Source: Flavobacteriaceae bacterium (lineage in GTDB: Bacteria > Bacteroidota > Bacteroidia > Flavobacteriales > Flavobacteriaceae). From it: a stretch of DNA of 34,148 nucleotides. Each line of letters opens with the position of its first letter. Positions within the stretch are counted from its first letter, which is position 1. Shown here in pieces: positions 1-8,199 of this stretch. A model generated the notes under the pieces. It did no database searches. It saw only the letters and a list, made by a program, of their open reading frames with translations, and was not told the DNA's origin. The translations under genes were made by a program, and so were the position numbers. Location: the NCBI GenBank assembly GCA_015490835.1, contig WFXA01000111.1, positions 1 to 34,148 of the forward strand, read 5' to 3'.

Positions 1-1
1 C

Positions 2-940
2 TCTGTTGAAATTATTAACAAATACCTGCAAGTGCTTTTTAATAAAGAAATCTATAAACTCACTCAAGAACAATTACAAATAAGCGAAGCGGAAGTAAAC
101 AGATTAAAACAATTGGTAAAAAACGGCTTAAAACCCAAAAAAGAACTATTGGAAATAGAAGCAACCTATGCTACAAATAACAAAGAAAAAATAATAGCAA
201 AAAACAACATTAACAACAGCTTACTAGAACTAACCACCTTACTAGATGTTAATAAAATGGAAGGTTTTGATGTCTCACAAGTAGAAACAAACCAATTGCA
301 ACAAAACAATACAATCTTTTCTCCGCAACAAATTGACACCATTGCAGAAAACACACCGCACATCCAATCGCTTTTACTCGATTATAGAATAAAAGAACAA
401 GATGTTAAAATTGAAAAAACAAATTTTTACCCGCAAGTTTCGCTGAGCTATTCATACAACACCAACTATTACCATATTATCGGTCAAGAAGACAGAGTAT
501 TTAACCAAGAAACAGGAATCTTTGAAGACAATGGTTTTTTAATTCAAATACAAAACAACCTCACGCATTATATCGGACTAATAGTTACCGTTCCTATATT
601 TAATAAATTTTCCGTACAATCCAATTTAGACAAAGCCAAAATACAAGCGAAAATTATTTCCTTAGAAATAGACAATCAAAAAAAGGAAATAAAAAACCAA
701 ATCGAAATTGCTGTAAATGATGCCATTTCTGCTAAAGCAACCTTAGAAGCGGCCAATAAAGCATACGACTCACAAAAAGAAGCGTTTTTAATCAATCAAA
801 AAAAATTCAGAGAAGGCATTATTACTTCCGATGTGTATCTGGAAAGTAAACTAAATTACACCCAAACCCAAACAGAACTTATAAAAGCTAAATACGACTA
901 CATTTTTAAAACCAAAATACTTTCAATCCTAATAAAATAA
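2..940 (+). CDS. TolC-family outer-membrane efflux protein, 5'-truncated
   Basis: The frame is open to the left edge of the window, so this is the C-terminal part (about 313 residues) of a longer protein; TolC-family members usually have 420-480. The visible part alternates long, charged, Gln/Asn/Lys-rich helices with short beta-like stretches (for example YPQVSLSYSYNTNYY and IGLIVTVPIFNKFSVQSNL). It then has a long coiled-coil helix ending in LIKAKYDYIFKTKILSIL. This is the OEP repeat architecture: coiled-coil periplasmic helices with strands of the outer-membrane barrel, and the typical ending where a helix runs from a YLESKLNYTQTQTELIKAKYDY segment. The family forms the trimeric exit channel of tripartite efflux or type I secretion systems. 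The adaptor and pump genes would lie upstream, outside the window, so the substrate cannot be inferred. A GTG at 32 is an internal codon, not a start. Confidence 0.85.
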   Translation, partial: SVEIINKYLQVLFNKEIYKLTQEQLQISEAEVNRLKQLVKNGLKPKKELLEIEATYATNNKEKIIAKNNINNSLLELTTLLDVNKMEGFDVSQVETNQLQQNNTIFSPQQIDTIAENTPHIQSLLLDYRIKEQDVKIEKTNFYPQVSLSYSYNTNYYHIIGQEDRVFNQETGIFEDNGFLIQIQNNLTHYIGLIVTVPIFNKFSVQSNLDKAKIQAKIISLEIDNQKKEIKNQIEIAVNDAISAKATLEAANKAYDSQKEAFLINQKKFREGIITSDVYLESKLNYTQTQTELIKAKYDYIFKTKILSILIK

Positions 941-945
941 AATAG

Positions 946-953
946 TAACTTTG
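946..953 (+). promoter_or_regulatory. Candidate Bacteroidota -7 element upstream of the lytic transglycosylase gene
   Basis: TAACTTTG matches the Bacteroidota sigma-A -7 consensus TAnnTTTG exactly. It lies just after the stop codon of the TolC-type gene and about 100 bases before the next start. I see no convincing TTG -33 element at the usual distance, so the call rests on the -7 match and its position. Confidence 0.45.
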
Positions 954-1052
954 CGGTTTTATATAAAAACGCATTATAACTTTTTCGGTTAAACCAAAAA
1001 CGAGTTTGGTAACAAAAAAGAATTAGTACGGCTTTATATTAATTTTATTCCA

Positions 1053-2567
1053 ATGAAGAATGTAGTTACAATACTTATTTTATTCTACGCATCGGTTATT
1101 TTTTCCCAAGAAAAAGACAGCCTTATTGTAACAAAAGATTCGATAAAAACACAACCGCCTGAGACCGTTACTACATTTGTAACCCTTGAAAAAGATAGTG
1201 TTGCAGTGTTAAAAGATTTTGCTTACGCCCGAAAAATCGATAGTCTTTGGCTTCAAGATTTATACAGCAATAAACGGTTTGAAGAAATATACGGAAGCAT
1301 CAAAAATCTTGATTTTACACCGGTTGATTACCAAGAGCTCACTACCGAAACCCTAAAACAACGCCTTAAAGAACTAGACGCTAAAACCCCTTTTCACATA
1401 GAATATAATGCTTCGTTGGAAAGTGTGATTAAAGGCTATTTAAAAAACCGAAGAAAAACAATGGCGAAGTTAATGGCACTGAGCGATTATTACTTCCCGA
1501 TGTTTGAAGAAACGTTTGACAGGCATAATATTCCGCTGGAAATGAAATACTTGGCAATTGTAGAATCGGCGTTAGTGCCTACGGCACAATCTCCTGTAGG
1601 AGCAAAAGGCTTGTGGCAATTTATGTTTAGCACCGGAAAATTATACGATTTAAATGTTAACTCTTATGTTGACGAACGAGCAGATCCTGTAAAATCAACC
1701 GAAGCGGCAGCCCGATACTTAAAAAAATTATATACTATTTTTAACGATTGGGATTTGGCTCTGGCAGCCTATAATTCGGGACCGGGGAATGTGTCTAAAG
1801 CCATAAGAAGATCGGGCGGGAAGCGCAATTATTGGAACATTCGCCAACATCTTCCACGCGAAACAGCCGGCTACCTTCCGGCATTCTATGCAACGATGTA
1901 TATTTTTGAATATGCCGAAGAGCATGGTTTTAAAAGTAGCGGACCGAAGTTTCCTTACATTATTACCGATAGTGTTCAGGTAAAAAAAACCATTTCGTTA
2001 GAGCAAGTTTCTAAAATTACAAGTATTGACACAACCGAACTTCGGTTTCTTAACCCACAGTACAAACTGGGGATAATCCCTTATGTGGAAAACAAAAAAT
2101 ATACATTACGTTTACCGGTAGATAAAATGGGACTCTTTTTAAGTAACGAAAAAGCAGTTTATGCGTATGCTTTAAGCGAATTTAACAAAAGAGAAAAACC
2201 GTTGCCGGAATTTATAGACCAACCCGCTCATGTTCGATATCGAGTAAGAAGTGGTGATTATCTCGGAAAAATTGCCAAAAAATTTGGCGTTGGGGTAAGC
2301 CAAATAAAACGCTGGAACAAATTGCGTTCAACCAGATTGCGAGTAGGGCAACGATTAACTATTTATCCAAGAAAATTTGTAAACTCTTCAAAATATAATA
2401 CGACATCGGCAGAAAACAAAAAAACCTATACGGTGAGAAACGGTGATTCGTTATGGAGTATTGCGCAGAAATTTCCGGGAGTTACGGTAGAACATTTAAA
2501 AAAATGGAACAATATTAGCAGTACTAAATTAAAACCCGGAATGAAGTTAAAAATTCAGAAGGGATAA
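1053..2567 (+). CDS. MltD-like membrane-bound lytic murein transglycosylase with two LysM domains
   Basis: Peptidoglycan-cleaving enzyme that should act in the periplasm, making 1,6-anhydro-MurNAc ends. Residues 1-18 look like a signal peptide (FYASVIFSQ). The SLT (transglycosylase family 1) domain spans roughly residues 150-290. The catalytic Glu is E171 in AIVESAL, followed by the hallmark SPVGAKGLWQF (180-190), and AAYNSGPGNV (238-247) is the second signature. Two LysM peptidoglycan-binding domains close the protein, at about 396-439 (RYRVRSGDYLGKIAKKFGV) and 458-501 (TYTVRNGDSLWSIAQKF). At 504 residues it has the full size of MltD-type enzymes. The ATG at 1053 gives the signal peptide directly. 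The gene is followed closely by the DUF4837-type lipoprotein gene on the same strand. Confidence 0.93.
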   Translation: MKNVVTILILFYASVIFSQEKDSLIVTKDSIKTQPPETVTTFVTLEKDSVAVLKDFAYARKIDSLWLQDLYSNKRFEEIYGSIKNLDFTPVDYQELTTETLKQRLKELDAKTPFHIEYNASLESVIKGYLKNRRKTMAKLMALSDYYFPMFEETFDRHNIPLEMKYLAIVESALVPTAQSPVGAKGLWQFMFSTGKLYDLNVNSYVDERADPVKSTEAAARYLKKLYTIFNDWDLALAAYNSGPGNVSKAIRRSGGKRNYWNIRQHLPRETAGYLPAFYATMYIFEYAEEHGFKSSGPKFPYIITDSVQVKKTISLEQVSKITSIDTTELRFLNPQYKLGIIPYVENKKYTLRLPVDKMGLFLSNEKAVYAYALSEFNKREKPLPEFIDQPAHVRYRVRSGDYLGKIAKKFGVGVSQIKRWNKLRSTRLRVGQRLTIYPRKFVNSSKYNTTSAENKKTYTVRNGDSLWSIAQKFPGVTVEHLKKWNNISSTKLKPGMKLKIQKG

Positions 2568-2634
2568 TAGCTTTCTTTTGAAGCCTAAACACATACATTC
2601 AACATGCTTAAAAACACGTATAATTTTTGAACAA

Positions 2635-3615
2635 ATGAAAAAAATTCTAACAATTTTCATCGTCTTATCGGTGGTAACATCGTGTAATCAAAAAGGAGAA
2701 AAAAACAAAAGAATACTTCCAAAATCGGTTGGTAATATCAATGCATTACAAGTTGTAATAAATGATGATTTATGGAACGGTGAAGTTGGAGAAACCATAC
2801 GAAAATATTTTGCCGCACCCACAGACGGATTGCCTCAAGATGAGCCGTTATTTGATTTGCGACAATTTAAACCGGCAGCCTTTAGTGGTTTTGCAAGAAC
2901 CAATCGTATATTCCTTAAAGCGGGTATAGGAGATAAAGACACTATCTATATTAAAAAAAACCCTTTTGCAAGACCCCAAACAGGAGCGTTTATTTATGCG
3001 AAAACACATAGAAAGTTAGTAGAATTAATAGAAAAAAATCACCAAAAAACTATTGAGTTTTTTCATCAATCGGAAATAAAAGAGCGCCAACGCCGTACAG
3101 CTATTTCTACTTTAAAATTAGACTCCTTAAAACAATGGTTTGGCATAACACTTAAAGTACCATCTGCGTACAAAATTGCTAAGAAAACACCGGAATTTTA
3201 TTGGATACGAAAACATTTAAAATCCGGTAGCACAAATATTTTAATTTACGATGTGCCCTTAAACGCCATTACAAGCGATAGTCTGGCGATGCAGCAAATA
3301 ATTAAAATAAGAGATTCCATTAGCGGGAAAGAATTACCCGTAGAGGACGACGGGAGGTTTATTACCGAAAAGGCTTACGCTCCCTTTTTATTTAAAACCA
3401 AAATAGCCGGATTTCCCGCTTATGAAACCAAAGGAACTTGGGAAGTAGAAGGCGAATTAATGGCAGGACCGTTTGTAAATTATGCAATCAAAGACACAAT
3501 TAACAACAGGTATTTAATTTTGGAAGGATTTACTTATGCACCTTCGGTAGATAAAAGAAACCTTCAATTTGAACTGGAATCTATCTTACACTCAGTAAAA
3601 ATAGTTAAGAAATAA
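2635..3615 (+). CDS. DUF4837-type lipoprotein of Bacteroidota
   Basis: Start chosen at the ATG at 2635, because it places a lipoprotein signal at the N-terminus: MKKILTIFIVLSVVTSC, with Cys17 as the lipidation site. The frame is open upstream to a TTG at 2578, but that would bury the signal. The mature 300-residue protein begins with a Lys-rich linker and then SVGNINALQVVINDDLWNGE. This resembles, as I remember it, the Bacteroidota family DUF4837, whose function is unknown. It carries no recognisable catalytic motif. It lies between a lytic transglycosylase and tatA/M23 genes, which suggests an envelope role, but that is association only. Family assignment is from sequence memory and was not searched. 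Confidence 0.75.
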   Translation: MKKILTIFIVLSVVTSCNQKGEKNKRILPKSVGNINALQVVINDDLWNGEVGETIRKYFAAPTDGLPQDEPLFDLRQFKPAAFSGFARTNRIFLKAGIGDKDTIYIKKNPFARPQTGAFIYAKTHRKLVELIEKNHQKTIEFFHQSEIKERQRRTAISTLKLDSLKQWFGITLKVPSAYKIAKKTPEFYWIRKHLKSGSTNILIYDVPLNAITSDSLAMQQIIKIRDSISGKELPVEDDGRFITEKAYAPFLFKTKIAGFPAYETKGTWEVEGELMAGPFVNYAIKDTINNRYLILEGFTYAPSVDKRNLQFELESILHSVKIVKK

Positions 3616-3636
3616 AATAATTTACCGTTTTAAAGC

Positions 3637-3660
3637 AGGTGTTTTAAGGAGAAAATACCT
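3637..3660 (+). terminator. Hairpin after the DUF4837-type gene, possible terminator
   Basis: The arms AGGTGTTTT (3637-3645) and AAAATACCT (3652-3660) pair over 9 bp, with one G-U pair and a 6-base loop. A T run begins about 7 bases after the stem (3668-3674). It lies 22 bases past the stop codon at the end of a plus-strand unit facing the minus-strand tatA. The gap between stem and T run makes it an imperfect intrinsic terminator. Confidence 0.4.
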
Positions 3661-3750
3661 CGAAATATTTTTTTAGACAAGGCTAAAAGTTTTGATGAAC
3701 AAATAATTAGTGGTAAAATAGGTTGCACAAATAAAAAAAAACAAAGCAAT

Positions 3751-3775
3751 AAAAAAGCCCTGTAAAAACAGAGCT
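3751..3775 (-). terminator. Rho-independent terminator of tatA
   Basis: Read on the minus strand, the arm AGCTCTGT (3775-3768) is followed by a TTTT loop, the arm ACAGGGCT (3763-3756) and then a T tract (3755-3751). The stem is 8 bp with one mismatch. It starts 24 bases beyond the tatA stop codon, the expected place and orientation. Confidence 0.7.
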
Positions 3776-3798
3776 ATAGGTATAAAAAGGTATTAGAT

Positions 3799-3987
3799 TT
3801 AATTATCATCAATCTTCTTTGTGTCGTCGGTATTTTCGCGTGAAGCATCTTTAAATTCTTTAATACCGCTACCCAGACCGCGCATTAATTCGGGTATTTT
3901 TTTTCCGCCAAAAAGTAATAGCACAACTACTACTATTAATATTATTTGCCACGCTCCCACTACTAAGGGTATAAATAATGCTTTCAT
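3799..3987 (-). CDS. tatA: Sec-independent protein translocase subunit TatA/TatE
   Basis: A 62-residue protein with the complete TatA layout. There is a short N-terminus, then a single membrane helix (about residues 11-26, [15 protein letters not shown]), then the hinge and amphipathic helix [20 protein letters not shown] with the conserved F-G hinge and L-G-x-G-I-K-F pattern, and an acidic tail (DDTKKIDDN). TatA oligomerises in the inner membrane to form the pore through which folded twin-arginine substrates pass. The length and the absence of a long C-terminal helix favour TatA over TatB. The gene stands alone on the minus strand, with its own -33/-7 promoter (4008-4037) and a terminator (3751-3775). 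tatC is not in the window. Confidence 0.92.
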   Translation of the reverse strand: MKALFIPLVVGAWQIILIVVVVLLLFGGKKIPELMRGLGSGIKEFKDASRENTDDTKKIDDN

Positions 3988-4007
3988 CTTTCAAAAGGTT
4001 TATAAGG

Positions 4008-4037
4008 CAAAGATAATAAGAAAACTTAACATACAAA
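4008..4037 (-). promoter_or_regulatory. Bacteroidota-type promoter of tatA
   Basis: On the minus strand there is a TTTG (4037-4034), then 18 bases, then TATCTTTG (4015-4008). This matches the TTG / TAnnTTTG promoter consensus of Bacteroidota in both elements and in spacing. The tatA start codon follows 20 bases after the -7 element. Confidence 0.68.
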
Positions 4038-4287
4038 CCTTACACAACAGAATAGTTGTTTATTTACTAACCCGTTTACAATATTATTTTCTTAAAAAGG
4101 TTTATAGGGTTAATACCGAATACGAATTCAATATATTTCAATTTCAAGTTTTCTCATTGAACTATTTTCATTCTGTAACGGCATTAACCATTCTAAAATA
4201 GAAAATAGTTTTGGACTATTTTATATTAAGAATAGGTATAACATAAAATTATAACCCCAACTAATCTAAAACTACCTCAGGTTCTTT

Positions 4288-4295
4288 TATATTTG
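4288..4295 (+). promoter_or_regulatory. -7 promoter element of the M23 peptidase gene
   Basis: TATATTTG is a perfect TAnnTTTG match ending only 9 bases before the ATG at 4305. The transcript would therefore have a leader of only a few bases and no room for a Shine-Dalgarno site. No clear TTG -33 element is visible. Confidence 0.5.
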
Positions 4296-4304
4296 TACTT
4301 AATT

Positions 4305-5171
4305 ATGGCAACAAAAGAAAAGAAAGTAAAAAAACTAAAAAAGAAGTTGCTTCACAAGTATCGCTTGGTAGTATTAAACGAAGATACTTTTGAAGAACGA
4401 TTTTCGTTTAAATTAAACCGCCTTAATGTATTTGTCTTTAGCACTGTGTTTGCACTATTGCTCATTACAGGAACCACACTTTTAATTGCCTTTACCCCGT
4501 TGCGGGAATACATCCCCGGCTATTCTTCTACCAGATTAAAAAAGAAAGCAACGCAACTTGCTTATAAAACAGATTCGTTACAACGTGCTTTATCAATAAA
4601 CCAACAATATTTAGCTTCGATAAGAAAAGTATTAACCGGTGAAGTAAAAACCGTTCAACTCAACAAAGATTCATTAATTGAAGCGGCTAAATTAGATATT
4701 TCACAAGTAAATTTAAACCCTTCTAAAGAAGATTCGTTATTACGCGAGCAAGTTGCCCTAGAGGATAAATACAACCCGTTAACCGATGCTTCCGAAAAAA
4801 GCTTTGTGCTGTTTGCTCCGGTTAAAGGTACCATTACACAAGGGTACAACCCAAAGGAAAAACATTATGCCGTTGATGTGGTAACCACCAAAGACGTTCC
4901 TGTTAAAGCTACGGCAGACGGAACGGTAATTTTTTCAGAATGGACAGCAGACACGGGTTTTGTTATTATTTTGGAACATTCCAATAATTTAATTTCGGTT
5001 TACAAACACAATGCTTCGCTAACCAAAAGTCAAGGGGAATTGGTAAAAGCCGGTGAAGTAATCGCTATTACAGGTAACACGGGAGAACTTACCACCGGAC
5101 CTCATTTGCATTTTGAGCTATGGAGCGACGGTTACCCGATAGACCCCACAAATTTTATAGATTTTGATTAA
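4305..5171 (+). CDS. Membrane-anchored M23-family metallopeptidase (peptidoglycan endopeptidase)
   Basis: A 288-residue protein with a Lys-rich cytoplasmic N-terminus, one membrane helix (about residues 41-63), a coiled-coil-like periplasmic stem (about 75-150) and a C-terminal M23/LytM domain. The zinc ligands of the family are present: H187-x3-D191 (HYAVD) and H267-L-H269 in GPHLHFELW. H235 in YKHN is the usual extra catalytic His. An intact zinc site suggests an active peptidoglycan DD-endopeptidase, not an EnvC-like activator that has lost its zinc. The start was set to the ATG at 4305, not the TTG at 4293, because 4293 lies inside the -7 element. The stop overlaps the start of the GH3-family gene by 8 bases, so the two are probably co-translated. 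Confidence 0.92.
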   Translation: MATKEKKVKKLKKKLLHKYRLVVLNEDTFEERFSFKLNRLNVFVFSTVFALLLITGTTLLIAFTPLREYIPGYSSTRLKKKATQLAYKTDSLQRALSINQQYLASIRKVLTGEVKTVQLNKDSLIEAAKLDISQVNLNPSKEDSLLREQVALEDKYNPLTDASEKSFVLFAPVKGTITQGYNPKEKHYAVDVVTTKDVPVKATADGTVIFSEWTADTGFVIILEHSNNLISVYKHNASLTKSQGELVKAGEVIAITGNTGELTTGPHLHFELWSDGYPIDPTNFIDFD

Positions 5172-6666
5172 CCTAAAACCACTCGCAGCTAAACTATTTG
5201 CAAAAACCGTTGTTAACCGTATTAACAAATGGGCAAACAACCCTGTTGAAACACAAAAAAAGGTTTTTAATCAATTAATTACTCAAGCAAAAAGCACGCA
5301 ATTCGGAAAAGATCATCGGTTTGCCAAAATAAAAACACATCAAGATTTTGTAAAACATGTGCCGGTTCGCGATTATGAGGCATTAAAACCCTACATCGAT
5401 AAGGTGGTAAAAGGTGAAGAAAATGTTTTATGGAAAGAAAAACCGCTTTATTTTGCCAAAACATCCGGCACAACATCCGGCGCAAAATACATACCGCTAA
5501 CCAAAGAATCGATGCCCACACATATTCAAGCGGCTCGTAATGCGATACTTTGTTACATTAATGAAACCGGAAAAGCCGATTTTGTTACCGGAAAAATGAT
5601 TTTTTTACAAGGAAGCCCCGTATTGTCTGAAACGAACGGAATAAAAACCGGAAGGCTTTCGGGAATTGTGGCGCACTATGTTCCTAAATACCTTCAAAAA
5701 AACCGACTTCCTTCTTGGGAAACCAACTGTATTGAAGACTGGGAAACCAAAGTTGATGCTATTGTCGAAGAAACCATTCGTCAAAATATGACCGTAATTA
5801 GCGGAATTCCATCTTGGGTGCAAATGTATTTTGAACGCCTTGTTTCTAAATCCGGCAAAAAAGTAGGCGACTTGTTTAAAAACTTTAACCTTTTTATTTA
5901 CGGTGGAGTAAATTACGAACCCTACCGAAATAAATTTGAAGAATTAATAGGAAGAAAAGTAGATAGTATCGAGCTGTTTCCGGCAAGTGAAGGCTTTTTT
6001 GCTTTTCAAGACAAACAAGAAGAAAAAGGAATGTTGTTGCTGTTAAATTCCGGTATTTTTTACGAGTTTATTAAAGCCGATGAATTTTTTAATCCCAACC
6101 CGAAACGATACACTATCGGAGAAGTAAAAACAGGTGTAAATTATGTGATGATTATTTCTACAAACGCCGGCTTATGGGCGTATAATATAGGCGATACGGT
6201 TATGTTTACCTCCACAAACCCATATCGAGTAGTGGTTACAGGGCGTATTAAGCATTTTATTTCGGCATTTGGAGAGCATGTGATAGGAAAAGAAGTAGAA
6301 GTAGCCATTAACCAAGCAATGAAACAACACGGCTTTTCAATTTCCGAATTTACCGTAGCACCCCAAATTAATCCTCCCGAAGAAGGATTGCCCTATCATC
6401 AATGGTTTATAGAATTTGAAAAAACACCAAAAAATTTATCTGAAATTGCCATAACAATAGATCAATCGTTACAAAACCAAAACAGTTATTATAAAGATTT
6501 AATTACAGGAAAAGTACTTCAGCCTTTAAAAATAATGCCATTACCACCGGGAAGTTTTAATAACTATATGAAATCGCAAGGAAAATTGGGCGGACAAAAC
6601 AAAATTCCCAGACTAACCAACAATCGAAAAATTGCCAATACTTTGCTAAAAGATAAAAGCGGTTAA
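5164..6666 (+). CDS. GH3-family acyl-adenylate-forming protein
   Basis: At 500 residues it matches bacterial GH3 auxin-responsive-promoter family proteins, relatives of plant acyl-acid-amido synthetases in the ANL adenylating superfamily. Visible marks are the ATP-binding motif TSGTTSGAKYIPLT (100-113), ELFPASEGFFAFQ in the acyl-binding region, YNIGDTVMF, and VVTGRIKHFISAFGEHV at the hinge to the C-terminal domain. Plant members conjugate amino acids to hormones; the substrate in Bacteroidota is, as far as I know, not established. No ATG exists before residue 167, so translation must start at the TTG at 5164 (or a neighbouring non-ATG codon), inside the end of the M23 gene. No signal peptide is seen, so it should be cytoplasmic. 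Confidence 0.88.
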   Translation: MINLKPLAAKLFAKTVVNRINKWANNPVETQKKVFNQLITQAKSTQFGKDHRFAKIKTHQDFVKHVPVRDYEALKPYIDKVVKGEENVLWKEKPLYFAKTSGTTSGAKYIPLTKESMPTHIQAARNAILCYINETGKADFVTGKMIFLQGSPVLSETNGIKTGRLSGIVAHYVPKYLQKNRLPSWETNCIEDWETKVDAIVEETIRQNMTVISGIPSWVQMYFERLVSKSGKKVGDLFKNFNLFIYGGVNYEPYRNKFEELIGRKVDSIELFPASEGFFAFQDKQEEKGMLLLLNSGIFYEFIKADEFFNPNPKRYTIGEVKTGVNYVMIISTNAGLWAYNIGDTVMFTSTNPYRVVVTGRIKHFISAFGEHVIGKEVEVAINQAMKQHGFSISEFTVAPQINPPEEGLPYHQWFIEFEKTPKNLSEIAITIDQSLQNQNSYYKDLITGKVLQPLKIMPLPPGSFNNYMKSQGKLGGQNKIPRLTNNRKIANTLLKDKSG

Positions 6667-6956
6667 CTTTATTCAGAGACGTACAACATTCTTGAGAATT
6701 CAGAATTATGAATATATTTAATATCCATAAACTTGCCATCTAAATTCCTCAATCCTCAATATCCGGTGAGCCGTTTTTATACCAAAAGGAATTATTTTTT
6801 TCAGTATCAAGGCGAAAAACACAGTTATAGCAGAGTTAAAACGAGTATTTTCAACGAAGATACAGGAAAAAAGAAACGATTTATTAGAATAGAAAATAGT
6901 TGTTTTTGGTATTACTTGCGTTAGACAAATGCAGCTTGATAAAACAGTAATAACAT

Positions 6957-7003
6957 TAATTTTTAAGGTTAAACCGCAAAAATTCACGCTAATTTTTAAG
7001 GTT
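6957..7003. repeat. 14-bp direct repeat, 33 bp apart, upstream of the ATPase gene
   Basis: TAATTTTTAAGGTT occurs exactly at 6957-6970 and again at 6990-7003. Start-to-start distance is 33 bp, about three helical turns. The second copy ends 16 bases before the -7 element at 7020. It could be an operator for a dimeric regulator or a remnant of a local duplication; AT-richness lowers its significance. Confidence 0.5.
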
Positions 7004-7019
7004 TAAGCTGAAGTTTTAT

Positions 7020-7027
7020 TATTTTTG
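7020..7027 (+). promoter_or_regulatory. -7 promoter element of the ATPase gene
   Basis: TATTTTTG matches TAnnTTTG and ends 14 bases before the ATG at 7042. The element sits between arms TTTTATT (7014-7020) and AATAAAA (7028-7034), which is weak in such AT-rich DNA. No clear -33 element. Confidence 0.42.
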
Positions 7028-7041
7028 AATAAAATTTAACT

Positions 7042-8175
7042 ATGTATATAATTAGAGCTATAGAGCAAAACATCATAAATGATCTTAAAACCAAAAACGA
7101 AATTATAGTAGTTTACGGAGCCAGACAAGTAGGTAAAACAACTCTCATCAAACAAATAATAAACAAAATAAACCTGAAAACCCTTCAAATTAATGCCGAA
7201 GAGTTAAAGTACCAATCTGTTTTTTCAAGCCGAGATTTGGCAACTATGCAAGCCTTAGTTGAAGGATACCAACTACTATTTATAGATGAAGCGCAAAGTA
7301 TTGAGAACATAGGTATAAACTTAAAAATACTTCACGACGCTCATCCAACACTCAAAATCATAGTAAGTGGCTCCTCCTCTTTTGAACTTTCAAACCAAAT
7401 AACAGAACCATTAACAGGACGCACAAAAACCTACATGCTTTATCCGTTGGCATTTTTAGAACTACAAAATCTATACAATACTTTTGAGTTACAAGAACAT
7501 ATAAATCAAGCATTAATTTTAGGAGGATACCCCAAATTATACACCATACAAAATAGAAAAGAGAAAATAACACATCTTAGTGAGTTGGCTTCTTCTTATT
7601 TGTATAAAGATGTGTTGCAGTTTGTAAGAGTAAAACATTCTAAAAAATTATACGATTTATTACGGTTATTGGCTTTTCAAATAGGCAGTACCGTTTCTAT
7701 TTATGAGTTAGCAACAAGTTTAAAAACAAGCAGTGAAACCATTGATAGATATATAGACTTATTAGAAAAATCTTTTATCATTTTTAGGCTATCCGGTTTT
7801 TCAAAAAATCTTCGGAAAGAAATTAGCAAACAAGACAAAATATTTTTTTACGATTTAGGCATAAGAAACTCCATAATAAATAATTTTTCGTCGATAGAAA
7901 ACAGAACTGATGTCGGGCAACTATGGGAAAATTTTTTGCTTCTGGAACGAAAAAAGAAAACAGCCTATAAACAACATCAAAAAAGCATCTATTTTTGGCG
8001 CACCTATACAGGAGCCGAATTGGATTATGTAGAAGAATACGAAGGAAAACTTGTTGGTTACGAGTTTAAATGGGGAACCAAAACTCCAAAAGCTCCAAAA
8101 TCTTGGCTGGAAAATTATAAAACAGCATCTTTTGAATATGTCAATAAAGAAAACTTTTTAGATTTTATTCTATAA
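7042..8175 (+). CDS. AAA-type ATPase with C-terminal DUF4143 domain
   Basis: At 377 residues it has the typical size and two-part layout of the AAA_14/DUF4143 family. Walker A is GARQVGKTT (26-34) and Walker B is LLFIDEAQ (78-85); IIVSGSSSFEL (about 105-115) is the sensor region. The middle part (TGRTKTYMLYPLAFLE) leads to a winged-helix-like segment (ELATSLKTSSETIDRYIDLLEKSFIIFRL) and the C-terminal DUF4143 nuclease-like fold (FYDLGIRNSI, GQLWENFLLLER, IYFWRTYTGAELDYVEEYEG, YEFKW). In the last part the pattern GAELDYV...YEFKWG resembles the D-ExK active site of PD-(D/E)xK nucleases. Cellular roles of this abundant family are poorly defined. The gene has its own promoter and stands alone. Confidence 0.9.
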   Translation: MYIIRAIEQNIINDLKTKNEIIVVYGARQVGKTTLIKQIINKINLKTLQINAEELKYQSVFSSRDLATMQALVEGYQLLFIDEAQSIENIGINLKILHDAHPTLKIIVSGSSSFELSNQITEPLTGRTKTYMLYPLAFLELQNLYNTFELQEHINQALILGGYPKLYTIQNRKEKITHLSELASSYLYKDVLQFVRVKHSKKLYDLLRLLAFQIGSTVSIYELATSLKTSSETIDRYIDLLEKSFIIFRLSGFSKNLRKEISKQDKIFFYDLGIRNSIINNFSSIENRTDVGQLWENFLLLERKKKTAYKQHQKSIYFWRTYTGAELDYVEEYEGKLVGYEFKWGTKTPKAPKSWLENYKTASFEYVNKENFLDFIL

Positions 8176-8199
8176 GGTGGTTTCTACTTAAAACCCACA

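Larger units (their letters stand above)
3988..4304. other. 317-base divergent spacer between tatA and the M23 peptidase gene
   Basis: Very AT-rich. It holds the tatA promoter at its left end, an AT-rich hairpin at 4202-4222 (arms AAAATAGT and ACTATTTT, loop TTTGG) and the -7 element of the M23 gene at its right end. A plus-strand open frame from 3821 to 4201 runs antisense through tatA and into this spacer; it has no protein-like character and I do not call it. I see no RNA gene. Confidence 0.5.
6667..7041. other. 375-base spacer without a convincing gene
   Basis: Two short open frames lie here (plus 6733-6924 and minus 6718-6987), overlapping each other on opposite strands. Neither has a recognisable domain, a promoter or a protein-like composition, so I do not call them. 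The right end holds a spaced 14-bp direct repeat (6957-7003) and the -7 element of the next gene (7020-7027). The spacer may contain decayed sequence. Confidence 0.5.

Noticed and set aside
3821-4201. Plus-strand open frame of 126 codons
   Set aside because: It is antisense to tatA and its promoter, with low-complexity Ser/Thr and Ile/Phe-rich translation, no promoter and no recognisable domain.
4202-4222. AT-only hairpin AAAATAGT/ACTATTTT as a terminator
   Set aside because: It follows no plus-strand gene, its stem contains only two G-C pairs, and such repeats are expected by chance in this spacer; kept only as a note.
6718-6987. Minus-strand open frame of 89 codons and the overlapping plus-strand frame 6733-6924
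   Set aside because: They overlap on opposite strands in AT-rich spacer DNA, have no promoter or protein-like motif, and at most one could be real.
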